Below, in pieces: positions 1 through 5,607 of a stretch of 6,357 bases of DNA (positions are counted from its first letter, which is position 1; every line of letters starts with the position of its first letter). The notes under the pieces are model-generated. The model did not search any database. It saw only the letters and a program-made list of their open reading frames with translations, and was not told where the DNA came from. The stretch is from Rhizobacter sp. Its GTDB lineage: Bacteria > Pseudomonadota > Gammaproteobacteria > Burkholderiales > Burkholderiaceae_C. The stretch is from positions 1 through 6,357 of the forward strand of contig JACMKJ010000017.1 in NCBI GenBank assembly GCA_014380155.1, read 5' to 3'. The translations under genes and the position numbers were made by a program.

Positions 1-1
1 A

Positions 2-235
2 CTCCTTCTTTGCACGCTTCTCGGCGTGGCCGGCCTGGCTGCCTGCGGGGGCGACCCCGCCTCAGTGGCCACGCCCGTGCTGACCGAGGTGCCCGTAGCA
101 GCCGCTGCGACGCCCGCGGCCTACACCGAGTTCGTCCAGCAGCAATCGGCCACTGAGACGGCCGATCCGCTGAGCCTGGACACCTTTGCCACGGCGCCCG
201 GCAATGAAAGTGATGACCCGGTGGTTCTGAACTGA
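2..235 (+). CDS. Small lipoprotein, 3' part (5' end outside window)
   Basis: The reading frame is open from the first base and ends at TGA 233-235. Its first visible residues are a hydrophobic stretch, LLLCTLLGVAGLAAC, that matches the end of a type II signal peptide. The lipobox is L-A-A-C, with the lipidated cysteine encoded at 44-46. A GTG at 26 lies inside the hydrophobic region and is not a credible start, so the true start lies just upstream of the window. The mature part is about 64 residues, rich in Ala, Thr and Pro, acidic towards the C terminus (…ESDDPVVLN), and shows no recognised domain. The likely location is a membrane-anchored periplasmic protein. No function can be assigned. 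The lipobox is clear; identity with any named family is unknown. It converges on the ybeD end of the minus-strand operon. Confidence 0.7.
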   Translation, partial: LLLCTLLGVAGLAACGGDPASVATPVLTEVPVAAAATPAAYTEFVQQQSATETADPLSLDTFATAPGNESDDPVVLN

Positions 236-243
236 ACGCCCGA

Positions 244-276
244 CCACGTGGCCGGCTCACAAGGCCGGCTGCGTGG
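244..276. terminator. Hairpin between convergent genes, possible bidirectional terminator
   Basis: Arms 244-257 and 263-276 form a 14-bp stem around the 5-nt loop CACAA. Eleven pairs are Watson-Crick and three are G-T wobbles. It sits between the lipoprotein stop (235) and the ybeD stop (295), where both transcripts should end. Neither side has a T tract, so this is not a textbook intrinsic terminator. It may end or protect both transcripts as a stable 3' hairpin. Hairpin seen; function inferred. Confidence 0.5.
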
Positions 277-294
277 CCCGTTCCGACGAACCCC

Positions 295-570
295 TTACAG
301 CACGACCTTCACCATCGGGTGGGTCGACAGGGTGCGGTACAGCTCATCGAGCTGCTCGCGGCTGGTGACCAAGACGGTCACCGTCACGCCCAGGTACTTG
401 CCACCGCTGCTCGGGCGGATCTCGACGCTCGCTGCATCAAAGCCGGGGTCGAAGTTTTTCGCCACTGCCGTGACGGCATGTACAAACCCATCGACGTTGG
501 CGCCCATCACCTTGATGGGGAACTGCGACGGGTATTCGATCAGCGACTGTTCGGGCGGGATGTCTTGCAT
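295..570 (-). CDS. ybeD: YbeD/DUF493 (UPF0250) family protein
   Basis: This 91-residue protein matches the small DUF493/YbeD family in length (E. coli YbeD is about 87 residues) and in pattern. It has a YPSQFPIKVMG strand near residues 13-23, a helix, and a central GKYLGVTVTVLVTSREQLDELYRTLSTHPMVKVVL-type βαβ ending split over residues 57-91. The family has an ACT-like ferredoxin fold; its biochemical role is not established, and a regulatory, ligand-binding role is often suggested. The ATG at 570 follows the aminotransferase stop by only 2 nt and has no Shine-Dalgarno of its own, so translation is probably coupled. In many proteobacteria this gene sits between a dac gene and lipB. Here the next gene is a convergent lipoprotein, so lipB does not follow directly. 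Confidence 0.88.
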   Translation of the reverse strand: MQDIPPEQSLIEYPSQFPIKVMGANVDGFVHAVTAVAKNFDPGFDAASVEIRPSSGGKYLGVTVTVLVTSREQLDELYRTLSTHPMVKVVL

Positions 571-572
571 GG

Positions 573-1460
573 TCAGATGGATTGAGAAAGCTTGGCGCGC
601 TGGTAGGCCTCGAACAGCCGCGCATACACCGGGCCGGGCTTGCCGCGCAAGGCGCCGTGACCGACCGGCTCGCCGTCGAGCAGCGTGACGGGCAGCACTT
701 CTTTTGACGCTGAACTGAGCATCAGCTCGTCGGCCGCCAGCACCTCGGCCTCAGGCACGGGGCGCAGGTTGAAGGCAATGCCCTCTTCTTCACACAGCTC
801 GCGCATCAGCTCGTAGCGCACCCCTTCGAGCAGGTGCTCGCTCTTGGGCGGGCCCAGCACCGCGCCCTCGTGCACCACCCACACATTGCTCGACGACGCC
901 TCGGTGAGGTAGCCATCGCGAATGAGGATGGTCTCGACCGCACCACGATCGGCCGACATCTGGCGCGCCAATACGTTGCCCAGCAGCGAGATCGACTTGA
1001 GGTCGCCATGTTCCCAGCGGAAGTCGCGCGCGGTGATGCAGGACACACCCTTGTGGCGCTGCTCGGGCGCGGGCGGCAGCAGCGGGTTGCTCATCATGAA
1101 CACCGTGGGCGATATGTCGGTGGGCATCACATGGTTGCGTGGTGCCACACCGCGTGTCACCTGGAGGTAGATTGCCTGATCGTCGCTCTCATGCGCGGCG
1201 ACGAGCTTGCGGCAATGCGCCAGCCACTGCGCTTCGGTGAACGGGTTGGCGATGCGGATCTTGGACAGCCCACGGTTCAGGCGAGCCATGTGTTCGTCGA
1301 AGCGAAACAGGCGCCGGCCATAAACCGGCAAGGCTTCATAGATGCCATCGCCGAACAGGAAACCGCGGTCGAGCACCGACACGCGAGCATCTCGCACAGC
1401 GAGGAACTCGCCGTTGAGGTAACACAGGCTGTCAGCGAGCTGGTCAGGAACGGCTGTCAT
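573..1460 (-). CDS. dat: D-amino-acid (D-alanine) aminotransferase, PLP fold type IV
   Basis: This 295-residue protein transfers amino groups between D-amino acids and 2-oxo acids (typically D-Ala + 2-oxoglutarate to pyruvate + D-Glu) using PLP in the cytoplasm. The class IV signatures are visible: RGFLFGDGIYEALPVY (residues 32-47), the PLP lysine K155 in GDLKSISLLGNVLARQ, and the conserved E187 in LTEASSSNVWVV. Y41, R108 and H110 (in GVAPRNH) correspond to the residues that trap the substrate carboxylate in Bacillus D-amino-acid transaminase (Tyr31, Arg98, His100). This favours D-amino-acid over branched-chain specificity. 4-amino-4-deoxychorismate lyase is the main alternative in this fold. 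The frame stays open upstream into dacC, but the ATG at 1460 has an AGGGGG ribosome site and places the first conserved strand (YLNGEFL) normally. It lies 31 nt after dacC and 2 nt before ybeD. Confidence 0.9.
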   Translation of the reverse strand: MTAVPDQLADSLCYLNGEFLAVRDARVSVLDRGFLFGDGIYEALPVYGRRLFRFDEHMARLNRGLSKIRIANPFTEAQWLAHCRKLVAAHESDDQAIYLQVTRGVAPRNHVMPTDISPTVFMMSNPLLPPAPEQRHKGVSCITARDFRWEHGDLKSISLLGNVLARQMSADRGAVETILIRDGYLTEASSSNVWVVHEGAVLGPPKSEHLLEGVRYELMRELCEEEGIAFNLRPVPEAEVLAADELMLSSASKEVLPVTLLDGEPVGHGALRGKPGPVYARLFEAYQRAKLSQSI

Positions 1461-1464
1461 GGTG

Positions 1465-1470
1465 CCCCCT
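1465..1470 (-). promoter_or_regulatory. Ribosome binding site of the aminotransferase gene
   Basis: AGGGGG on the minus strand lies 4 nt before ATG 1460. It decides this start against the longer open frame that runs back into dacC. Confidence 0.55.
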
Positions 1471-1491
1471 GCATGTGTCGGGAGAACGAGG

Positions 1492-2688
1492 TTACTTGAT
1501 CCACAGGCGCATGGCATCCCATGCCCGGCCAAAAATGCCGGCTTGTTCGACCGCGCCCAAGACCACCAGGGGCCGCTCGGCCACCACGGTGCCCGAGGGC
1601 GTGCTGACCTTGAGTGTGCCCACACGTTGGCCCTGGGTGAGCGGGGCCACCAGCGGGTCGGTGCGCTCGACCTTGGTTTGCAGCTTGGCGCCGTCGCCCT
1701 TGGGCACGCTGACAAACACCGCGGCAGCGCTGCCGAGCTGGGCGTCGTTGGCCTTGCCCTTCCAGACCGGCACGGTGACCACCGCCTTGTTGGCCTCGAA
1801 CAGGCGCACGGTGTCGAAGGCCTGGAAGCCCCAGTTCAGCAATTTCTGGCTTTCATTGGCGCGGGCGTCCATCGAGGCCGCGCCCATCACCACGCTGAGC
1901 AATCGGCGCTTGCCACCGCCCGCGCCGCTGGCCGCGAGGTTGGGGAAATCGCGCTGTGCCGACACCACCATGCAATAACCGGCGGCTTCGGTGTAGCCGG
2001 TTTTCATGCCGTCGACGCTCGGGTCGCGCAGCAGCAGCACGTTGCGGTTGTTCTCGTTGGTGGTGGGCGAACCCTCCAGGTGGTACTTCTTGATCGAGTA
2101 CAGCGGGTAGTGCTCGGGAAAGTCATTGATGATGTGGGCGGCAATCACCGCCACATCACGCGCCGTGCTCTTGTGGCCGGCTTCGGTGAGGCCGGTCACG
2201 TTTTTGAAGCTGGTGTTCTTCAGCCCCCAGGCCAGGGCCTGGCGGTTCATCATCGCCACGAAGTTCTCGACCGTGCCGCCCACACCCTCGGCCAGCACCA
2301 CCGAGGCGTCGTTGCCCGAGTTGACGATCACCCCGCGCAGCAGTTCGGACACCTTCGGCTTCATGCGCGGCTCGACGAACATCAACGAGCCGCCGCCCTT
2401 GCGCTCTTCCCAGGCCCGCAGCGAGACCGGCAGGGTCTGCTCCAGCGTCAGCTTGTTTTCACGCAAGGCGGTGAAGGTGATGTAGGCCGTCATCAGCTTG
2501 GTCAGCGAGGCCGGGTCGGCCACGGTGTCGGCTTCGCGTTCGGCGAGCGTCTGGCCGGTGGTGATGTCGATCAGCAGGTAGCCACGTGCCGCCACTTCGG
2601 GTGGCGAGGGCATTTGGGCAAAAGCAGTGCCGACGGAAACGGCCAGGGTGAGCGCGAAAGTGAAAGCGAGGGCGAACAGTCTTTTCAT
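1492..2688 (-). CDS. dacC: D-alanyl-D-alanine carboxypeptidase, PBP5/6 family
   Basis: This 398-residue penicillin-binding protein removes the terminal D-Ala from peptidoglycan pentapeptides in the periplasm. All three serine-peptidase S11 motifs are present: S61-L-T-K64 (nucleophile S61), S124-G-N126 in IVNSGNDAS, and K229-T-G231 in DGMKTGYTEAAGY. Residues 1-24 form a Sec signal peptide (MKR, hydrophobic core, AFA|Q cleavage). The C-terminal PBP5 domain spans about 290-375, and the last ~17 residues (AGIFGRAWDAMRLWIK) form an amphipathic helix of the kind that docks these enzymes on the inner membrane. Length is typical of the family. The ATG at 2688 has no obvious Shine-Dalgarno, but the signal peptide fixes this start. 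dacA and dacC cannot be separated from sequence alone. The aminotransferase that can use the released D-Ala is next in the operon. Confidence 0.94.
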   Translation of the reverse strand: MKRLFALAFTFALTLAVSVGTAFAQMPSPPEVAARGYLLIDITTGQTLAEREADTVADPASLTKLMTAYITFTALRENKLTLEQTLPVSLRAWEERKGGGSLMFVEPRMKPKVSELLRGVIVNSGNDASVVLAEGVGGTVENFVAMMNRQALAWGLKNTSFKNVTGLTEAGHKSTARDVAVIAAHIINDFPEHYPLYSIKKYHLEGSPTTNENNRNVLLLRDPSVDGMKTGYTEAAGYCMVVSAQRDFPNLAASGAGGGKRRLLSVVMGAASMDARANESQKLLNWGFQAFDTVRLFEANKAVVTVPVWKGKANDAQLGSAAAVFVSVPKGDGAKLQTKVERTDPLVAPLTQGQRVGTLKVSTPSGTVVAERPLVVLGAVEQAGIFGRAWDAMRLWIK

Positions 2689-2733
2689 TGGATGGGGTTC
2701 AGAGTGAGAGAGCGTGGGGTCACGCCAGGCTTC

Positions 2734-3345
2734 TTATGAGCCGTGGCGCACCACCAAGTTCTTGAGCAAGGTCAGTTGCCCATGAAAAAAATGGCCGGCG
2801 CCGGGGATCACGGTCACCGGCAGGGCCTGCGGGCGGGCCCAATCGAGCGTGGCCGAGAGGGGCACCACGTCGTCGGCTTCGCCGTGGATGACCAGCGTGT
2901 CGTCGGGCACGGGGGGCATCTGCTGCTTCTGTGTCGACGGGCCGACCAACACCAGCCGCGTGGCCTTGGCACCAGCGGGCAGGCGCTGCGCGGCTTCTGA
3001 CGCCACGTAAGCGCCGAAGGAGAAACCCGCCAGCACCAGCGGCAGGGCGGCATCGCGGTGGGCGGCGATCACGGCCAGCGCATCGTCGATCTCGCCACGG
3101 CCGTCGTCCCAGACGCCTGCGGAGCCACCCACGCCGCGGAAGTTGAAGCGCACCGAGCGCAAGCCCAGCTGCACGAAGGCGCGCGCCAGCGTCTGGGCGA
3201 CCTTGTTGTCCATGGTGCCGCCGTGCTGGGGGTGCGGGTGGCACACCACCACCACACCGTTCGGCGGCGTGCTGGGTTCGTCGACCGCACATTCGATGGC
3301 ACCGGCCGGGCCGGCGATGCTCACCCGCTTGGTTTGTGGGTTCAT
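2734..3345 (-). CDS. Alpha/beta hydrolase (COG2945-like)
   Basis: This is a 203-residue, minimal alpha/beta hydrolase without a lid insertion. It has HPHPQHGGTMDNKV at residues 36-49 (oxyanion region and helix), the FNFRGVGGS strand-loop at 68-75, the nucleophile elbow G107-F-S109-F-G111, the acid in HGEADDVVP (probably D158), and the catalytic histidine in GAGHFFHG (H185). There is no signal peptide, so it is cytoplasmic. The family is common in proteobacteria and its substrate is unknown; an esterase or thioesterase activity is plausible but not shown. Its ATG overlaps the ferredoxin stop codon in an ATGA (3345-3342), which implies translational coupling. dacC starts 45 nt downstream. Confidence 0.88.
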   Translation of the reverse strand: MNPQTKRVSIAGPAGAIECAVDEPSTPPNGVVVVCHPHPQHGGTMDNKVAQTLARAFVQLGLRSVRFNFRGVGGSAGVWDDGRGEIDDALAVIAAHRDAALPLVLAGFSFGAYVASEAAQRLPAGAKATRLVLVGPSTQKQQMPPVPDDTLVIHGEADDVVPLSATLDWARPQALPVTVIPGAGHFFHGQLTLLKNLVVRHGS

Positions 3346-3668
3346 CGGCCGACCGAGTCAGGCAGCAACAGGCGCTCCACCACCACACCGTTTTTCAGGT
3401 GCGATTCGACGATCTCGTCGATGTCGTCGTTGTCCACATACGTGTACCAGACGGCCTCGGGGTAGACCACCGCCACCGGCCCGCCGGCGCAGCGGTCCAT
3501 GCAGCCCGCCTTGTTGACCCGCACGCCGCCAGGGCCATTGAGCTTCTCGGCCTTGGCGAGCGATTTGCAACGGTCGAAGCCTGCTTGTGCGTTGTGGTGA
3601 GCACAGCTGTCTTCACCGTTGTCGCGCTGGTTGAGGCAGAAAAAGATGTGTCGCTTGAAATAGGTCAT
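3342..3668 (-). CDS. Thioredoxin-like [2Fe-2S] ferredoxin (COG3411)
   Basis: This 108-residue electron carrier has four cysteines spaced as in thioredoxin-fold [2Fe-2S] ferredoxins: C11 and C22 in the N-terminal part, then C56-x3-C60 in GCMDRCAGGP. These are followed by the family hallmark VVYPEAVWYTYV (67-78). C34 is an additional cysteine that is not needed for the cluster. It is cytoplasmic and its redox partner is unknown. The start at ATG 3668 gives the usual MxxFKRHIFFC N terminus, although the same frame is open far upstream inside the VanZ gene. The start follows the VanZ stop by 8 nt with no clear Shine-Dalgarno. The stop overlaps the hydrolase start, so the two proteins are probably made together. 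Confidence 0.9.
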   Translation of the reverse strand: MTYFKRHIFFCLNQRDNGEDSCAHHNAQAGFDRCKSLAKAEKLNGPGGVRVNKAGCMDRCAGGPVAVVYPEAVWYTYVDNDDIDEIVESHLKNGVVVERLLLPDSVGR

Positions 3669-3676
3669 GGTGCATT

Positions 3677-4885
3677 TTAAGGAGCCGGCTCGCGCGCGGC
3701 CACGCGGGCCAGCAGGTAAACCAGCGCTGCGTAAGGCCACAGCCAGCCCACCCACTGCGCAGCACCGTGAAAGCGAATGAAGCGGCCCTGCTCCCAGGCC
3801 TGCAGGCTGTCGGCGAAGTAGGGGTCGGCCGGGGCTTGTGTCACCAGCGCCACCAGGGCTGTCAAGACCACCAGCCCCACCCCCGCAGCGCCACGTGGCG
3901 GCACCCAGGCAAGCGCCGCCGCCAGGGCACTGCCGACCACCAGTGCCGGCAGCACCGCAGGGGTGAGCCATGCCAGGGCATGCTGCGGGCCGAAGTTGAG
4001 TGCCGTCGACAAGGTGGTGGCCGCCAGGCCCACGGCCAGGGCCGCCGGCACCTGCACCAGACGCCGCCAACCGGGTCGCAAGATGCTGAAGGCCACAACC
4101 GACGGGGCCAGGAAGCCGAACACGATGGTGGCCCATTCGGCCCCCCGAGACAGTGGCGTCAGCACCTCCTGCGCACTCGCGTCGATCCAGCTGGCCCAGG
4201 GTGTGCCCGCCAGCGCACCCGCTGCCATCTCCTGCAAACGCGCCATCACCTGGCCCACGCCAAAAGGCACGGTCGCCGGAAACAACAAACCCACCGGCCA
4301 CAACAACAGCAACGCGATGCCACCCGCACTGTGGTGGATGAACCAGCGGTCGCGCGTCACCTGCCAACGGTCCACGCCGCCCAGTGCACGCACGGCAAAA
4401 GCCACCAGCAGGCCGAGCGCCGTGCCGGCGCTGTTGAGCAGCCAGTCGACACTCGACGGCACCCGCTGGGGCAACCAGTTCTGCAGGCTTTCCATGCACA
4501 GCGAAAGCGCCGCGCCCGCCAGCACGGTGATCACGGCCGAGAGGCCCGCCGCGCGCCCACTGCGCACCTGTGCGCCAAACAGCAAGGCGCCAAACGGCAT
4601 GTAGCCGAGCAGGTTGGAGACCAGGTCGAATCCCGTCCACCACTGCGGCCAGGGCATCTGCCCGAAGCCGAGGAACGAAACCCCGGCGGGCTGCTTCCAC
4701 CCGGTGAAGGGCGACAGGCTGGCGTAGACGATCAGCGCGGCGTACAGCGCGGCGAGTGGCGCGGCAGAGCTGCGGTGACGTGGGATGACAGCCCCTCGCC
4801 CGAAGGGTACTTCGGTCGATCCCCCAAGGGGCTGCGGGCCGGCTTGGGAGCGGCCCGGCGCTCGGCCCGCTTCGTCAGCTGTCAT
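3677..4885 (-). CDS. VanZ-domain polytopic membrane protein
   Basis: This is a 402-residue integral membrane protein. The VanZ-like domain covers about residues 43-165. Its hallmarks are LSPFTGW (57-63), D87-xxx-N91-LLGYMPFG, E132-SLQNWLPQRVPSSVD and N151-SAGTALG. About six further hydrophobic segments follow (roughly 188-206, 250-268, 278-296, 306-328, 335-350, 378-394). VanZ itself confers low-level teicoplanin resistance, but the biochemical role of most VanZ-domain proteins is unknown, so no resistance is claimed here. ATG 4885 is preceded by GAGGGG at a 6-nt spacing, which overlaps the hemJ stop. Residues 1 to about 35 are encoded by the inverted-repeat element 4780-4890. They are Gly/Arg/Pro-rich and look unlike the rest of the protein. 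No other ATG or GTG precedes the first membrane segment. Confidence 0.85.
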   Translation of the reverse strand: MTADEAGRAPGRSQAGPQPLGGSTEVPFGRGAVIPRHRSSAAPLAALYAALIVYASLSPFTGWKQPAGVSFLGFGQMPWPQWWTGFDLVSNLLGYMPFGALLFGAQVRSGRAAGLSAVITVLAGAALSLCMESLQNWLPQRVPSSVDWLLNSAGTALGLLVAFAVRALGGVDRWQVTRDRWFIHHSAGGIALLLLWPVGLLFPATVPFGVGQVMARLQEMAAGALAGTPWASWIDASAQEVLTPLSRGAEWATIVFGFLAPSVVAFSILRPGWRRLVQVPAALAVGLAATTLSTALNFGPQHALAWLTPAVLPALVVGSALAAALAWVPPRGAAGVGLVVLTALVALVTQAPADPYFADSLQAWEQGRFIRFHGAAQWVGWLWPYAALVYLLARVAAREPAP

Positions 4886-4890
4886 CCCAC
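4780..4890. repeat. 111-bp palindromic element with perfect 13-bp terminal inverted repeats
   Basis: GTGGGATGACAGC at 4780-4792 is repeated as its exact reverse complement at 4878-4890. Between them lie smaller hairpins: 4800-4805 with 4810-4815 (CCGAAG/CTTCGG), 4821-4824 with 4828-4831, and 4835-4841 with 4851-4857 (CGGGCCG/CGGCCCG). The element is 111 bp (37 codons), so it can be read through in frame, and it forms the 5' end of the VanZ-domain gene. It resembles the dispersed GC-rich palindromic repeats of Burkholderiales genomes, but only one copy lies in this window. The structure is seen; dispersal and mobility are inferred. Confidence 0.6.
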
Positions 4891-4891
4891 A

Positions 4892-4897
4892 CCCCTC
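4892..4897 (-). promoter_or_regulatory. Ribosome binding site of the VanZ-domain gene
   Basis: GAGGGG on the minus strand lies 6 nt before ATG 4885. It overlaps the TGA stop of hemJ (4898-4896), which supports coupled translation and the choice of a start inside the repeat. Confidence 0.5.
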
Positions 4898-5324
4898 AGA
4901 AGGGTTTCACGACCACCAGCACCACGATGACCGCGAACAAGAGCACTGCCGATTCATTGAAGACCCGGAACCAGCGCTCGCTGCGCTGGTTGCTGAAGCT
5001 CTCGAACCGGCGCAATAGCGAGCGGCACGCATGGTGATAACCGAGCACCGCCAGCACCAGCAGCAGCTTGGCGTGCAACCAGCCACCGCTCACACCAAAG
5101 CCGAGCCACAGCCACAAACCGAGGGCCAGGGCCGGCACCATCAGGAAGCTGGTGAAACGGTAGAGCTTGCGCGCCATCAGCAGCAGACGCTCACGCTCGG
5201 CATGACTGTCGGGCGGCACCATGGCCAGGTTGACGAACAGTCGCGGCAGGTAGAAAAGCCCGGCGAACCAGCTGGCCACGAAGACGATGTGGAAGGCTTT
5301 GACCCACAAGTAGAGACTGCTCAT
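4896..5324 (-). CDS. hemJ: HemJ-type protoporphyrinogen IX oxidase (CopD/UPF0093 family)
   Basis: This is a 142-residue four-helix membrane protein. Membrane segments lie at about 5-26, 57-77, 84-100 and 122-139. HemJ-family hallmarks are LWVKAFHIVFVASWFAGLFY split around H12 (residues 6-25), YLPRLFV (25-31), WLHAKL with K86 (82-87), YHHAC (96-100), and the C-terminal FNES…VVVKPF (122-142). Such proteins oxidise protoporphyrinogen IX to protoporphyrin IX, the penultimate step of haem b synthesis, in the inner membrane. They are often annotated only as 'CopD family'. Divergent hemB about 280 bp away supports the haem role. ATG 5324 starts just before the first helix and has no clear Shine-Dalgarno. 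It is the first gene of the minus-strand run. Confidence 0.87.
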   Translation of the reverse strand: MSSLYLWVKAFHIVFVASWFAGLFYLPRLFVNLAMVPPDSHAERERLLLMARKLYRFTSFLMVPALALGLWLWLGFGVSGGWLHAKLLLVLAVLGYHHACRSLLRRFESFSNQRSERWFRVFNESAVLLFAVIVVLVVVKPF

Positions 5325-5332
5325 GCGGCCGA

Positions 5333-5338
5333 ATTATG
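5333..5338 (-). promoter_or_regulatory. Possible -10 box for hemJ
   Basis: CATAAT on the minus strand (5 of 6 to TATAAT) ends 8 nt before the hemJ ATG. If used, the transcript would be nearly leaderless. No convincing -35 is visible at 16-18 nt, so this is weak. Confidence 0.2.
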
Positions 5339-5360
5339 GGTGCATGGAAATGGCGCGCAT

Positions 5361-5389
5361 AAAAAAGCCCCGGCCATCAGGCCGGGGCT
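5361..5389 (-). terminator. Rho-independent terminator, minus-strand orientation
   Basis: Arms 5380-5389 and 5366-5375 form a perfect 10-bp, almost all-GC stem (AGCCCCGGCC/GGCCGGGGCT) with a 4-nt TGAT loop. On the minus strand it is followed at once by a run of Ts (5365-5361). On the plus strand the downstream side is GGAAAG with no T run, so it works leftward. No protein gene on the minus strand ends here, since the neighbouring hemB runs the other way. It therefore ends a non-coding transcript or attenuates hemJ, whose start is 36 nt further on. Confidence 0.85.
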
Positions 5390-5471
5390 GGAAAGCCTCA
5401 TCGCTGTCATCACGGTAAGGCTCCTGCTCAGGGAGGAAAAGCAGGGGACGACAGCCTTGCGGCTATCATCC
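5361..5471 (-). ncRNA. Candidate small RNA upstream of hemJ, ~111 nt
   Basis: Read on the minus strand, the transcript would begin with an 11-bp hairpin (5471-5461 with 5456-5446) closed by a GCAA tetraloop (5460-5457). Two of its pairs are G-U in minus-strand RNA but C-A mismatches in plus-strand RNA, so the fold is strand-specific. A second hairpin abuts it directly (5445-5440 with 5428-5423, CCUGCU/AGCAGG) and shows UUUCCUCCCUG in its 11-nt loop, including an anti-Shine-Dalgarno-like CCUCC. A weak 5-bp stem (5422-5418 with 5398-5394) and the terminator follow. An extended -10 box lies 7 nt upstream. No reading frame fits. I cannot name a family. From memory, a betaproteobacterial toxic small RNA with an anti-Shine-Dalgarno loop is catalogued in Rfam; whether this is a member is unknown. 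The alternative is a hemJ leader. Confidence 0.5.
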
Positions 5472-5478
5472 GGCGTCG

Positions 5479-5487
5479 ACTTTAGCA
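5479..5487 (-). promoter_or_regulatory. Extended -10 promoter for the candidate small RNA
   Basis: TGCTAAAGT on the minus strand matches the extended -10 form TGnTAnAnT, with the key A at the second and T at the last hexamer position. Counting 7 nt on puts the start at 5472-5471, the first base of the GCAA hairpin. The -35 region is poor (GTGATC at a 19-nt spacing). Confidence 0.35.
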
Positions 5488-5494
5488 GATGGTT

Positions 5495-5559
5495 ACGGGT
5501 CGGGATCACACCTTGCGGCCCCGGAAAAACACGCAGTTGCCAACGATGCCGCGACCCGT
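5495..5559. other. Inverted repeat in the hemB leader region
   Basis: ACGGGTCG at 5495-5502 and CGACCCGT at 5552-5559 are perfect 8-bp complements. Further imperfect pairing continues inward (5503-5507 with 5545-5550, with bulges). The repeat ends 48 nt before the preferred hemB start. It could be a leader RNA fold or a regulator site. No promoter for hemB could be identified with confidence in 5472-5607. Confidence 0.3.
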
Positions 5560-5607
5560 CTTTTGCCCAGCTGCTGCGCTTTGAAACCCCTCACCGGAAC
5601 TGCGCCC

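Noticed and set aside
1461..1715. N-terminal extension of the aminotransferase into dacC
   Set aside because: The added 85 residues overlap dacC and resemble no family member. ATG 1460 has its own ribosome site and normal family alignment.
1459..2739. Long plus-strand open frame (426 codons) antisense to dacC
   Set aside because: It is His/Gly/Ala-rich with no domain, and lies opposite a gene with all S11 motifs. It is an open shadow frame typical of high GC.
3342..4700. Minus-strand frame of 452 codons ending with the ferredoxin
   Set aside because: Only the last 108 codons match a protein family. The upstream part overlaps the VanZ gene in another frame and is Gly/Ala/Arg-rich shadow.
3677..4885. 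VanZ domain as evidence of a glycopeptide resistance cluster
   Set aside because: No vanHAX or regulatory genes are nearby, and VanZ-domain proteins are common in Gram-negatives with unrelated roles.
3767..4930. Plus-strand frame of 387 codons antisense to the VanZ-domain gene
   Set aside because: It is rich in Gln/His/Arg, has no motif and no ribosome site, and opposes a protein with clear membrane segments.
5403..5411. GATGACAGC shared between the candidate small RNA and the arms of the 4780-4890 repeat
   Set aside because: A 9-mer match in a window of this size and composition can occur by chance, and the flanking bases differ.
5431..5447. GGGAGGAAAAGCAGGGG on the plus strand as a ribosome site
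   Set aside because: No start codon follows at a usable distance. The purine run is the complement of the small RNA loop.
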